NCBI RefSeq assembly: GCF_019649055.1 | Contig: NW_026570367.1 | Coordinates: forward strand, 1-64,000 | Length of the DNA stretch: 64,000 nt | DNA from: Paramacrobiotus metropolitanus | Taxonomy: Eukaryota; Tardigrada; Eutardigrada; Parachela; Macrobiotidae | Reading direction: 5' to 3' | Shown: in pieces, positions 33,581-45,008 of the stretch | Layout of the letters: each line of letters starts with the position of its first letter | How positions within the stretch are numbered: the stretch's first letter is position 1 | The notes under the pieces: model-generated | Seen by the model: only the letters and a program-made list of their open reading frames with translations | Told to the model about the DNA's origin: nothing | Database searches by the model: none | Position numbers and translations under genes: made by a program

Positions 33581-36361
33581 ATGGAGAAAAGACAGAGTTC
33601 CCCGAAACAGTCCTTGTCAAAACGCAGGCTAACCAAGCAAGAGCAGCCGCCAGCTAAGGACTCGGGAACATTGAGCTTCGAAGGATATACTTTTTATTTC
33701 TTGCCCCTGGAGCTTCCGCGGGTATCATATATCGCAGTTTCACTGATGTCGGTTGCAGATAATTTTACTGATCCAACTGAGCGACCTGGAATTACATGTA
33801 TTTCTGAATGAGCGAAAGTAACTGCTTTTCAGATCCGACGCGAAGTGTTTGCTTCTCGCGTCATCGAACGTGGCGGAACTGTTTCCGAGGATGTTGTGCG
33901 CCCGTCCGGCGAAATGGTCAGCCACGTTATCGTTGATGACCACATTTCGTTGTCCCTCATATGTCGGGCTTTGCTCCAAGTCGTCTCCGACGCATTACAT
34001 CCAGGCAAACGCAAGATCAAGTCGACGGACGAAACCGCTGTCAGTGAATCGAAAAAACGCATATTAGGTGCGCTCGAAAACAACAACACTTTCATAATGC
34101 GCGCGGGATGGCTCAGCGCGTGTTTGCGCGAAAGGCTGTTTTTGGATCCTCTGTCCGAGTCGCAGAACAATCACCGATTGAATGTCTTCGTTCAGGCAGG
34201 TTTCCACTGCTGGCATTTTAAATTATACACAATCCGAGTTTGAGTTAGAAAGTAATGTTTGCCGCAGGTCATGAGATTGTCTCCTTTGAATTTTCATTTG
34301 GCGGGCAACGTGCGTTATTTGTGATCATGCTTTGTCATTTTAGAGTCACTTAATTGCAAACGTTGCGGGCGTGGAAAAAGCCAGTAGTGTAGAAAACAAG
34401 TCTCTCGATGAAAGTGTTCGTTCTCATTCAGTAAAGAAACAGCCGGTGACTAAACGTGACGAAACTCCGGATCGGCAATTCAGCTACCATTCGGACGATG
34501 ACCACAAAAGCAGAGCATCCTCGATTTCTGACTTATCGATTACCGAAGATGAAGCAGGAGACGATGCGTCCGGAAGTAACCAGGCTTCTGACGATGAAGG
34601 GGTGACGCCTACAGGAAACAGTGCAGCAAAAGTGCCGGTGTCGCCTCAGAATGTGGCAGCTGTCGAAAATGAAGATAGTAAAGCTTCCAAATTGCTGGTA
34701 AAGTTCTGATAGCCCCAACACTGTTTGTGTACTTGTTCCGTAAAAGTACTGATTATCGCTATTCACACCATAAACCGTAGTATTTTTCAGAAAAGCAATA
34801 TTTTCCTAAGCCCAACAAGCGGCAAAGTTCTGGCTGTCGAAAACCAAAAGCTAGTTGAACAACTGGAGGAAATGATGAAAATGTACCGAAATCTTGGAGA
34901 CAAATTCCGAGGATACGCTTATGCTCGAGCCATCTCGGCGATTCGGAGATATCCGAAACCGATTGTAGATGCCCAGGTAAATTTAATTTGTTCTGCTTTC
35001 GAATTCATGAATCGAGACATTCTTTATTAGAAGAATTGAGTGCATGACTTTGTCCTGTTAATTACAGCAATTAAAAGATCTAAAAAATGTTGGACCACGA
35101 ATTGCAAGTCACATAATGGAGTTTCTGGATACCGGTCGCGTGGGAAAAAATGAGCAGCTAGTGCATAATGACGACATTAACGTTGTCATAAACCTATTTG
35201 TCAACATCCATGGAGTGGGGACGAAAACTGCCCAAAGATGGGCTCAGATGGTAATGCGTAACTTGAAGAACAGATTCCTGTGGAAATTGCCGTAAGGATG
35301 GCGCGGTTGACTTATCTTGTTGCTTTTTGTTTTGTGATAGGGATATCGAACACTGGATGATGTTCGTGAGAAAGCTTCTCTCACCACTGAACAAAAGATT
35401 GGTTTACAGTATTATGATGAATTCTTGAAAAAAATGCCACGTGAGGAGGTGGAAGAGATTTTTCATGTCGTGAAAATTGTTACGGATTCCATAGAGAAAG
35501 GATTTATCTTCGAAGTCTGTGGTAGTTATCGGCGCGGACGGGATTTGTGCGGTGATGTTGATATCTTGATGACTCATCCGGACGGTCATTCTCACGAAAC
35601 CATTCTTAAGCCGTTGTTGGATAAACTACATCAAAAAGGTCGGTGCACTTTCATTGATTGTACTTTGATGAGTAGGATCGGGATCATGAGTTGAAAGTAG
35701 TTTTGAGTAGGATCATGCATGATAAAAAGTTTTATGGTAGTCGAGTCACACGCGTAAAAACGCTAGTTAGGCTTTATAAGGCTCTTCTTTTAGGGTTTTT
35801 AACGGATGACCTTTCTATTTCTGATGGACATCATAAAAGATATTTCGGGGTTTGCCGACTTGACCGAAAAGAAGCAAAGGTAGAGTGCCTGAATAAGTTA
35901 GTAACAATTTTGGTAAATACCTTTGAAGGGTGTAAATTGTAACATATCTGATCGTGAGGCATCCACTGTACTTGTACATGCTACATAGTGCGCATACAAG
36001 TTTATGTTTAGGTTTCAACTTTATTTTGCAGCATCGACGCTTGGACATCATAATTTCTCCATACAACGAATGGGCTACTTGCGTTTTCGGTTGGACCGGA
36101 TCTATGTATTTTGTTCGGTCTATGCGGGATTACGCTCATAAAAAAGACATGTCTCTGACAGATTATGCTCTGCACAAAAACGTCATCCGACAGGTTAGGA
36201 CGAGATTTTTCAGTTTTATTTTACGCTTGAGCGCTTTAATGTGCCTTTATCAGGATGGTGAAAAAGTTAACGAAGGAGAAAAGATTGAGACGCCCACGGA
36301 AGAATCCATTTTTGACGCTCTTGGGTTACCGTATCTCTCTCCGGAAGAACGAGACCACTAG
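33581..36361 (+). CDS. POLL: DNA polymerase lambda (family X)
   Basis: Gap-filling polymerase of base-excision repair and non-homologous end joining. Nine exons, 33581-33721, 33833-34195, 34344-34697, 34791-34976, 35068-35250, 35341-35638, 35794-35879, 36032-36193, 36254-36361, close exactly in phase and give 626 aa (human 575). Exons 1-2 form a BRCT domain (GYTFYFLPLELPR, ASRVIERGGTV, RAGWLSACLRE). Exon 3 is a Ser/Asp/Glu-rich linker. The 8 kDa lyase domain has GDKFRGYAYARAISAIRRYP and VGPRIASHIMEFL. The thumb and fingers have GVGTKTAQRWAQMGYRTLDD. The palm has GSYRRGRDLCGDVDILMTHP with two catalytic Asp, and HRRLDIIISP with the third. YNEWATCVFGWTGSMYFVRS precedes the nucleotide-selection region, and the end GLPYLSPEERDH matches the family. 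Intron 2 starts with GC, not GT (CAG|GCAGGT). Confidence 0.95.
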
Positions 36362-36781
36362 ACAGTTAATCTGGACACTGATCAAATTTTCGGGTATTTT
36401 TCTTCCGGTAATCCGGTACAATGTGTTTCTAGTACCTTCCTCTACAGATCTTTTACAGTGGCGATGGCAGTATTGGTAATTACAATGGTTGTCATATATG
36501 GAAAGCTAATTTTGAAATTTATTTTCTTGTTTTTTTCTTTTAAATTGGTGGTTGGGCTAAAACTAAATTTTGGTTTAAATTATTGTTTACTGGCTTGGTT
36601 GTCCCATGTAATCGTGCGTCCTGAACAATTACTGATGATGAGTAGGTATCTTTAATATAGATATAATTCCTACACGCAAACTGGAAAACCACACGGCTAT
36701 TGTAAAAATAAAAACCCACACTGGTTTATATGAGTAAGGAAGTACATACAGAAATTCGTTTGGTGTTTAGTTCTTAAATTA

Positions 36782-38218
36782 TTATGACAGAATATGAGTT
36801 CGGCTGCCCATGAGCGATCGTAAAATATCCCAGACATCTTTCCCTGGCTGAACTTGGCATTCACGTACGTCCAAAATGTCTAACTTCATCTCGCTCAAAC
36901 GACACAGGATCTCTCGTGAAATCGATCCGATATCTCCCACAAATGAAAGACATTTGAGATTAGGAAACCAGTCTGGAAGGTAGTACAGTTTTTGCGGATG
37001 TTTTGGCTCGCATCCATACAAGTGCAGTTGTTCCATGTGTGTACCGCAACGTTCCGATAATTTCAAGAGCGCCTCCAGACTGAAATCTATTCCCGATAAG
37101 CTCAGGTGGACAATGCGTAGAGAGTGCGGAACATAATGGAATATGTCGGCCGGAAGATCAGCATTGCGCACATCCAGTTCAACGAGTCGTTGCCATTTTG
37201 TGAAACAGGAACGGAAAAATTCACGAATTGAGTCATCAATGCCATGTGTCTGTAAGCGGAAAATCTGCAACGTATCTAGGGCGGTTACAGCGTCCTCGTT
37301 GAGCACATGCTGCAAGGTTCCGCTCAGATCTAGTTCGGTTAAATTTAGCCGATTAATGCGCTCCGGCTCGACTGCCGCATTATCGGCATGATTATTAATC
37401 TCGCTTCCATCCACTGTGCCCGTTTTTTGCTTAACATCATCTGACGGTGGCGGTGATGAAAAAATCACGCTGATATCAGGAAATCGGAAACAACAACGGC
37501 GTAATGCAAAGCGCCGGAGTTTTGGCAGATGATAAAGCAAGTACTGAAAGGCTTGTTTATTTAACATGGTGAAACGGCGGAATGTTAGCTGCAAATCTTC
37601 CAAATCTCGCAGCTGCGCCAGATGTTTCAGCGCGTCCGTTCGTTCGACCAACACATCCAAACAGAGCACCTCAATGCAGAGCTGCTTGAGAGTGCTTAAA
37701 CACGACATATCCATAAACAACTGATGGTCAGCGTACAGAACCGAGTGCACCCTCAACTGCTCCAGCTGATCAAGGTCACGCATCCCACACGGCAGGCCTT
37801 TGCCTTTGTCGCACTTCAAGGGCGTCGTAATCGACTTCAGGTCGGGGATGCGTTCGGCCAGTTGGCCCCATTCCAGATCATTCCACACCATGTTGTGGCG
37901 GTGGTATTCTTGGGTCTCGTCAGCTGATGGACGCACTTCGATGTGACGGATGTTGCGCTGCAGAAGTAGATTCCACATGGGCTCTTTGAAGCGCCGGATA
38001 GATGATAGACGGACAATCTGCCGTTTCCAGAAAGACGGATCATCCATTGTATTACGCAGATCTTTTGAAACTTCGCGCAGAGAAGCGCGACTCTTGGGGT
38101 CTAAGCGTTTGAAAATATTGTGCTGCACTTCCCATGGCAAGTCAACGAGGAAATTCCCCTGATCGTAGTCATATGTATCGTTACTGAAAGCCATGTCCGG
38201 TGAATATTCCAGCTCCAT
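36782..38218 (-). CDS. F-box protein with leucine-rich C-terminal region
   Basis: Uninterrupted single-exon gene of 478 codons. Residues about 23-65 form an F-box (LVDLPWEVQHNIFKRLDPKS, then LREVSKDLR and a conserved FWKRQ), the module that docks on SKP1 in SCF ubiquitin ligases. The rest (about 100-470) is a series of irregular leucine-rich repeats, for example LKQLCIEVLCLDVLVE, LPKLRRFALRRC, LNLTELDLSGTLQHVL and LVELDVRNADLPADIF, ending near LDILDVRECQ. It probably selects substrates for ubiquitination; substrate unknown. It resembles FBXL-type proteins but was not matched to a named member. Lack of introns in an intron-rich region suggests an expanded or retro-derived gene family. Confidence 0.85.
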   Translation of the reverse strand: MELEYSPDMAFSNDTYDYDQGNFLVDLPWEVQHNIFKRLDPKSRASLREVSKDLRNTMDDPSFWKRQIVRLSSIRRFKEPMWNLLLQRNIRHIEVRPSADETQEYHRHNMVWNDLEWGQLAERIPDLKSITTPLKCDKGKGLPCGMRDLDQLEQLRVHSVLYADHQLFMDMSCLSTLKQLCIEVLCLDVLVERTDALKHLAQLRDLEDLQLTFRRFTMLNKQAFQYLLYHLPKLRRFALRRCCFRFPDISVIFSSPPPSDDVKQKTGTVDGSEINNHADNAAVEPERINRLNLTELDLSGTLQHVLNEDAVTALDTLQIFRLQTHGIDDSIREFFRSCFTKWQRLVELDVRNADLPADIFHYVPHSLRIVHLSLSGIDFSLEALLKLSERCGTHMEQLHLYGCEPKHPQKLYYLPDWFPNLKCLSFVGDIGSISREILCRLSEMKLDILDVRECQVQPGKDVWDILRSLMGSRTHILS

Positions 38219-40660
38219 ACCTATAAAACCGCCAATTATAATATTACCGCCAGCGCCAATTTAATGTTAGGTTAGAATAATACTATTACTACAACTTACT
38301 TGCGTCTACTACAACTACGTTTCATGAGCTTTGGTACGGATATATTTCCATATATTCCACATCCATCTCCAAAGCATTGTAGGATACAGTTACTATTTTA
38401 TACAACAAAACCTGAACGTGATAAACAGAGACGATAAAATTGTGATCGTGTTATGGTATGAACTTTGCGACATAAAATTTATCGTTGGAACTATGCAATG
38501 TGCGCACAACGCACACACAATAGTTACCCGCGAAGTACCTTATTTCCGGAAATCTAGTTATCAACAGTAATTTTTCTCTTGCAGCTAAATGATTCAATTT
38601 TCAGCGCTAATAATTTCTAACTTGTAAATAAAGTAAGTTTCTGAGAAAGAAACTAACTAACTATCTTTTTACTATCACTGTGTAAAATATTTTGTGTACT
38701 CATACGGAATACAAGGCAGGAGACTAGGAGTACAATATATAGCATGAAAATGCATTTTGGAAATTGTCCGGGTGCACTCGGAAATAGAGATCGAACAGTT
38801 CCGGCCTCTGGGAGCCTGTACTAACGAATTATTCAGGCAACCCCTAGTCAAGTGATTAGATAAATTAAAACTTTGCTGCCGAAGTCTTACCTAAAATTTA
38901 TGGTACGGTGCTCCAGGCAATTATTCCTCCTGTGTCGTGGTAGTAAGAGGAACAACTTCCGTGTTACAGTATTCCAGCACGAGATCTACAAAATACGAAA
39001 ACGACCATAGGGATGTCGACAGTTCTTGCAAATGGATGTCGTATACATAGGGGTTTAGAAATGTTAACTGAAGGATTGCAAATGCTACGATAGATATTTT
39101 TCATCGATGATTAAGATGATGCCGTAGACCTACCCACGTAAAACACACAGAGCGCTCCCACTCATCGGCAGTAGATGTATTCGTTGTCTTACGAGTAAGT
39201 ACTGTAGTAATGCGCTGATAGGGCTCCTACTTACTGTAACACTATCATTTTGGAGCCGTTTTGCTGACATCACTGGCTTTGAAATATTGGTATCTAAAAA
39301 TATCACTGCGTATTGCTGCAGTAAAAGTAGTCAAGCTTTGATATACGTGTACCGAACCTTCCTTTAGGACTACGCAAAGCCGATACGGTAGCTTCCTTTT
39401 CGTTAACTGCAATCACACTATAATTTACATGAGTTAATTTTTCAAACTTGTACGGTAATTCACACGACGATACAAAGGGTACTTATTCAGTGCTTAAACT
39501 TTACGATCGCGGGATTCATTAAACCAATTCTACATTCCTATCACATATCTATATTTGAACAAGCCCAGCACGGATGAATAATGTCTTAGGATTTCGAGCA
39601 TGTAAAAAGGTTAACTGCATATGTATTAAATAATGGCACGATGTTTATTACATTAAGGAGGCACGAATAAAATAAACAGGCGTGAGCAGAACCTGTTATT
39701 TTTGCTAATTCGCAGTTCGCTAATTTCAGTGACAATTCGATATAATAACACATAGTAATAATCTGAGGATTTACAAACAGCCCATGCTAAGCTAATGGCC
39801 ACCATGGTAACAAGCTTTTGAGTGACCACTGGACTGTGGGGATTGGGCTTTACAGAAAACTGATGATGCAGGAACACTCTCGACACTGAGAGGATTCTGT
39901 AGCACTTTAGAGCGTGCAGATGGGATGTGTGGAACGGGAGAAATTTGGTTACAACGGCAAAGTGTCGAGGACCCTGGTTACGTAGTTAGTATTCATATAA
40001 CAAGCCCAGCACGGATGAATATTGGCCGATGACTATTAAAAAATAAGTAATTCCAACGATGTGTTGCTTTGCGGTCGCTTACATACGTATGGGTTTAGTA
40101 ATATTATGACAGTATGTTTAGTAATATTATTATGATACACTTTACATAAGTTAATCGAAACACGGACTGTCTACTTGTACTGTGTACATACAGTACATAA
40201 CTTGCAGTGATGACTAACGTGATGATGAATACCGTGTCAAGTAATATGAATTTTTTACTTTGTATTATACTCGTACTTATTGTTAAGCAGGAGCAACAGA
40301 TATTAATTTTCTACTGTTCTGGGTCAAGTTCTGTTAGAACAGTGTGCATTTCTTATCGCGTCCATGGTAACAAGCTAATGATTGACCACTGGACCTAGAC
40401 AAATGATTTTGGCAAAAAGTCAACAATCTTGGATCTACCGCTACACCTAGAGAATTCTGATGTACTTTAAAGCAACAAAATTGGTGAAGTAAAACCCGAG
40501 ATCCTTTGCCTCAAAGGAGAGGGGCCGAAGTCCTGGCACAGATAATCAGTATTCATATAATTAATTTTGTTATCCAGATTAAGTATGTGCGTACAGCCGT
40601 AAACCCGGCAAAAGCCAGTTAAGCATTACTCGTGGTATCCTAATTTTTTTCTATAGAAGA
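38219..40660. other. Gene-poor region with dispersed repeats
   Basis: No coding exon is recognised on either strand over 2.4 kb. ORFs at 38331-38570, 39653-39886 and 40207-40398 look random. The interval does contain diverged direct repeats (39556-40560) and the gtttagtaatattatga word twice (40093-40134). The left part should include the F-box gene promoter. Confidence 0.5.
39556..40560. repeat. Diverged direct repeats
   Basis: aacaagcccagcacggatga occurs at about 39558 and again at about 40000. A second unit of about 200 bp starting ccatggtaacaagct, followed by ga(g/t)tgaccactggac and ending agtattcatata, occurs at about 39802-40000 and again at about 40361-40556. Together they suggest two or more degenerate copies of one dispersed element in tandem order. 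Family unknown. Confidence 0.6.
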
Positions 40661-41218
40661 CTACCATACTTTCAATCCTAGCCAGCGCTGGATAGCGGAT
40701 CTGGGTACTTGTCTATCGCGATGAAATTTCCCAGGCTCCAGCATAAAGTTGTCCAGCAAATTATTAATTAATTGTAAATACTTACCATTAACACTACCGA
40801 AACGAAGTTTTGCAGTTGATTCGTAAAATGTGGGCTGTCGCAATTGGTCCCTCCTTGCACGATGGGCTCAGCTTCACTTCGAAACCACGATAAATTTCGA
40901 CTGTGGGAAGTGGAACTGCGTTAGGTTGTGTAACTTTTGCGTTTACTATAATTTTCTCAGTTAGTTTTAAATCGTTTGACAATACTACAATAGGAATCGT
41001 TTGGCAGTTTGTGGTTTTACTCGTTAAAACTGAAAAAAAGTTGTCAATTTCCGTTTTCGCAAAGCTGATAATTGCTGTTTCTGAAAACTGAAAATTATAT
41101 TGGTTTGTTGCACTTCCCGTTCAGAGAAGGGAATCGGGGTTTGCAATAGGAGATTTGACATCCGTACGAATGCAACATCACCGAAAATTCTCGCTTTTTC
41201 TGCGAAGGTCTTTTCCAA
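40661..41218 (-). CDS. Unrecognised small gene, probably two or three exons
   Basis: On the minus strand an ORF from 41218 (or from the inner ATG at 41161, MSNLLLQTPIPFSERE) reaches a plausible donor at about 41117 (GAAGTGCAA). After an acceptor near 41088 (tttcag) the frame continues SETAIISFAKTEIDNFFSVL, SNDLKLTEKIIVNAKVTQPN and VPLPTVEIYRGFEVKLSPSC, ending near 40800. A possible last exon at about 40740-40661 reads either LEPGKFHRDRQ or, in another frame, FIAIDKYPDPLSSAG. The residue composition and hydrophobic pattern look like a real globular protein, but no family is recognised. It lies head to head with CRELD, and the start codons are nearly on top of one another. Confidence 0.45.
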
Positions 41219-43660
41219 AATTTTCTGTTTTTGACGTCTGGAATTATCTTATTGCTTTAAACTTGCTGTTATTTGTCATTCCCAAATCTCTTGCTGGAGC
41301 CCCAGACCGACAGTGCCAAGCATGCAAAGATTTCATCGAAACCTTTCGTAAGGTTTGTAACCCGTTTATTTAACGAATACGGTACTCGTATAATTTGTAG
41401 GATATGTGATCATGTCTCATAATATAATAATCATTTTGTGTTATCAGTTCTGACTTTTTATGGTATGGGGGTATTGTTTTGAAAAGTTTGCTTGATTACT
41501 CGTGTTTTTAAAAGTTATTTGGATAATTTTGAGTTGTTGAAGACGCAGTAACAAGCATCGTAGGTATATAGGTAGCCGAAAAAACCAGTATTGTGCAATG
41601 TGCAGTAGATGATACGTTTTGACGAGTAGATAAAAATGATCGGGATATTTAGTCAAGTTCTTACAATTAGGCACGGTTGCTTGCGATATGTAATTTTGTT
41701 TGATTTATAATTTGTACCAGGGTTACGAAAATACTGCAAATTTAAATTTTGGTGGTGGGAACACGGACTGGGAGGAAACTCGCCTGGGAAGTTACTCCAC
41801 AAGGTAATCGATAATATGAATTGGGCTAACAATCCTAACATATCATTACTTATTTCGGTGTCCTTATTGATTCTTGTGCATCCGATTTGTGTGGAAGTTT
41901 GTGATTTTTGGCTTGCAGTGAGACGCGGCTAGTCGAAATACTGGAGCACGCATGTACAGAAGGAAATAACAAAGACTGGGTGGGTTTCTACAGTACAGTA
42001 CAGAAGTTCGTAGCATTTGTAACTTTTCTCATTATTGATGCACTACTCGTACCGGCTTATTCTCGTAATTAAAGCAGTAATCAGGCAATGTTTTTCTTGC
42101 TACTGTCAGTGCCATCAGTTCGTGGAAAATCATGAAGAGCAAATCGAAAAATGGTATTTTCATCTGCAAAATCATGAACCGGATTTTGAAAAATGGCTAT
42201 GCATTGTCACAGCAAAAGGTATTGTGTCTGCTTTGAAATTAAGAATATACAAGGTGAGTTTTCATCGAAAGGTTGGACTACATCTATTGTCTCTGCATAA
42301 GTATAGTGTGTTGTCCGTCGAACACGTTCGGAAGTGAATGCGTGCCTTGTCCAGGAATGGTAAAAGATTCCAGTCCGTGTTTCGGCCGTGGATATTGTGA
42401 GGTAAGGCTGCTGTATAATACTGGCGGAAATCGTTTTTCTAGGCCCTGACCTTGAAAGTGCCGATGAGTACCACTGGGTTGAATGAAAAATTAAGAAAAC
42501 TGTAATGTGCGTAGTAACTTTTCATAGACACTGGAAGTGTTTTATCTGTACCATACTTCGTTTTTTATACTTTAGGGTAATGGAACAAGAAAAGGAAGTG
42601 GAAAGTGCCGGTGCTTCAAAGGCTACCAAGGCGATGTGTGTGATACTTGCGGTTTTGGCTTTTTCCAAGTGTCTAAGTCTGATTCGTCAGTGGAATGTAA
42701 AGGTAATCTAAATGTTTCATCGCCGATGCTATTATGTGTTATTCGAGAAAAACCTGAGCTCGAATTGTTGTATGTTTGTCCTAGATGTTGACGAATGTGA
42801 GCTTGATCCGAAGACTTGCGTCGATAACGAATACTGCTTCAACACCGAAGGGGCATATATGTGTACGAAATGCCACCCGGCGTGTAATGGTTGCACGGGA
42901 TCCGGAGCAGCGAAATGCCGCACTTGCGCGGAAGGTCATGTGCGGATAAACGGAACATGCACAGGTCAGTACTCACTGGTCAGTATTGGCACCGTTTAGA
43001 ATCCTTACCATTCTGGTACGTCCCCTTGGTTGGTTTTGTACAGCGCATGCTAGCCTTTGTTGTATGCTCTGTAACTTGTGTCCGTTCCCTGTACTGTTGT
43101 GGACTTGTGGCGTTTTGTTCTGCTTTGCTTCCAGTTGCTCCCCTATTAACACTCAACGCGTTATTACGATTACAGTACGGTGCTACCGTGCACTAACAGT
43201 TGTGTCTCTTGCTTTGGTGGTAATGATGCTCTTTTTCCTGGTTGCAGCTGTTTCTCAGGGAATTTTTACGCGTTTCCTCCGGCTATTTGACAAATTTGAC
43301 AAGACACTGGTTTTCTGTGGTGGTGGTGTAATAACCAGTTACTTTTTCATAAAAAATGGCGAATATTCTAAGCTGGGACTTGTGGGTGTGATGATGGCTG
43401 TCATTTTGTCTGCGTGGCACTATGGTGATCTGTTAATAACGGACACATAAGGCGGATGTTTTTATAAACTTTTATTACTTCCTTAAATTTTAGACGAGTT
43501 AGAAGTGGCGAAACAGCACTCAACGGAGCAAGCCAGTTGGCCGTTCGACATGCGACCCAAACGTACAGCGGAAGACGACAATTCCCCGGTGCAACATAAT
43601 TCACCTGAATCTGCTGGTTCGGAATCTAATGTTAACACAGGCTCGCGCTCAGAACTGTGA
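41155..43660 (+). CDS. CRELD: CRELD (cysteine-rich with EGF-like domains) with two alternative C-terminal exons
   Basis: ER protein family involved in folding and maturation of secretory cargo. Shared exons: 41155-41352, 41721-41803, 41919-41979, 42110-42218, 42307-42401, 42576-42702, 42785-42964, all in phase. A signal-anchor (ALNLLLFVIPKSLAG) precedes CQACKDFIETFRK, then NFGGGNTDWEETRLGSYSTR and the WEEE-type block ending FEKWLCIVTAK. Laminin/EGF-like Cys clusters follow (CCPSNTFGSECVPCPG, CDTCGFGFFQV), then the calcium-binding EGF motif DVDECELDPKTCVDNEYCFN. Exon 7 ends in phase 1, and two downstream acceptors are both phase-compatible. Exon 8a (43248-43450) encodes two hydrophobic segments and a stop, giving 351 aa. 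Exon 8b (43494-43660) gives a hydrophilic tail ending SRSEL, a KDEL-like signal, 339 aa. Confidence 0.92.
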
Positions 43661-43679
43661 TCGTAATTTTTGAGAATTT

Positions 43680-44234
43680 TTATCTCTTTACACCACGTGA
43701 TTTGAGACCGTGAGGCTTGAGATCTCGCGAAGAAATAAACTGTATGCCGCGCTTGTACCGGCCTATTTGACCATCCAGTTTATTAGGCTCTCCGCGTTTG
43801 GTAGGTTTAAATTTCCGCTTGTTCCTGTTGGTTTTCGGCTTGGCTTTCTGTATGGCGGCCTGAATCGTATGCTGTTCATCCAAAATCTTCTGATGTTCTT
43901 CCTTATCAAGTTTCTGCTGCTCCAGGAACAATTTGAAATTTTTCTGCGCTTGTTTCGGGGGTTTAGCACCCAGTGCTATGGCTAGTTTCCTGCGGGCATC
44001 GCTTTTATCTTTGCCTTTCGATTCGGAGATGTTGTACCGTAACATGTCATGATAGTCTGCCCGTTTCAAAGGCTTCGCAACTAATTTCTTCTTGTCAGCT
44101 TCGTCCCCGTTCTTCCTTGGCCTTTTTGCAGATTTAATTTTCTGTAAATTCTGCAAGGCAGCCTTTGAGGGATCTTTAAAGAAGATGGTCTCCGGAGCCG
44201 CAACCACAGATGAACGACCTGGATTCCGAGCCAT
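43680..44234 (-). CDS. C1orf131: C1orf131/DUF4602-like basic nucleolar protein
   Basis: Single-exon, 184 codons, strongly basic (Lys/Arg about a third of residues). The core LAIALGAKPPKQAQKNFKLF, a helical stretch EQQKLDKEEHQKILDEQHTI and the ending GQIGRYKRGIQFISSRDLKP match the DUF4602 family. The human member C1orf131 is a component of the small-subunit processome in early ribosome assembly. The start MARNPGRSSVVAAPETIFFK is the first ATG of the ORF. It converges on CRELD, with only 19 bp between the two stop codons, so the 3' UTRs must overlap. It diverges from HSP90B1 on its other side. Family assignment is by motif memory and is moderately secure. Confidence 0.7.
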   Translation of the reverse strand: MARNPGRSSVVAAPETIFFKDPSKAALQNLQKIKSAKRPRKNGDEADKKKLVAKPLKRADYHDMLRYNISESKGKDKSDARRKLAIALGAKPPKQAQKNFKLFLEQQKLDKEEHQKILDEQHTIQAAIQKAKPKTNRNKRKFKPTKRGEPNKLDGQIGRYKRGIQFISSRDLKPHGLKSRGVKR

Positions 44235-44989
44235 CTAAAATACATTTCAGAATAATTTAAAAACAATCATTCACAAAACCGACTTCCATTTGCTGCCATA
44301 ATTCTTTTAATTTAGCGCCTACAACATCACTTTTAAAACGTAAAAAACGGAGCTACACCAAATGTTTTCGACAACTGAGACTTGAGAGTCAAGACTTAAG
44401 CTGTAAGCTGCTTGCAGCAAGCTAAAGAGTAAGACTGTAAGACAAAAACATTCTGCCAGGCAGCCAGAACTGTGATGAACATACCGTTTGGACGGCGCTT
44501 CTGAGAATTGTGACAATTTTCACAAAGCCGAACTTTACTCTAACTCAAAACTGAAGAGTTTGTGATCCAAAGAGCGCGAGAGTTCAGAGAGATCCAAAGT
44601 TCCAAGCAATCTTTGCAGCACACATGGATTACGTGTAAATGAGAAAACGTAGTCACTAGTGAAAATAACGATGAACCAGCGTAATTAGAAAGTGTAAATT
44701 TTCTGAATATACACTGGATGAACTATGAAGTACAAATGAAAACGGATGAATAAATCAAAATTGTTCACGGACGTCGAGTTCTCTCTCTAATTGTGGTTTC
44801 GCAAAATCCCAGTCCTTTTCAGCTTCCGTTTATCCTCGAGGAACTTCAATCATTTTTAACGCCATAAGAGCGGGTAGTAGGGTACCACGAGACACGAGCA
44901 AAGAAATTTTTGCAGAAAAATTAAAAAATTTAAAAAAAGCGAAACAATCGTACAACAGTACCGGAAGTAGGCGGCCCTAAGCGGGAAAG

Positions 44990-45008
44990 CCAATCACAGT
45001 AAACCACA
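44990..45008 (+). promoter_or_regulatory. ER stress response element (ERSE)-like site upstream of HSP90B1
   Basis: ccaat at 44990-44994, nine bases, then ccaca at 45004-45008. The animal ERSE consensus is CCAAT-N9-CCACG, bound by NF-Y and ATF6, so 9 of 10 fixed positions match with exact spacing. It lies about 100 bp before the donor of a probable 5' UTR intron and about 270 bp before the HSP90B1 ATG, in the expected orientation. Confidence 0.6.

Noticed and set aside
42986-43247. N-terminal extension of the ORF over CRELD exon 8a
   Set aside because: The region before 43248 is intronic: a strong polypyrimidine tract and acceptor precede the phase-compatible exon.
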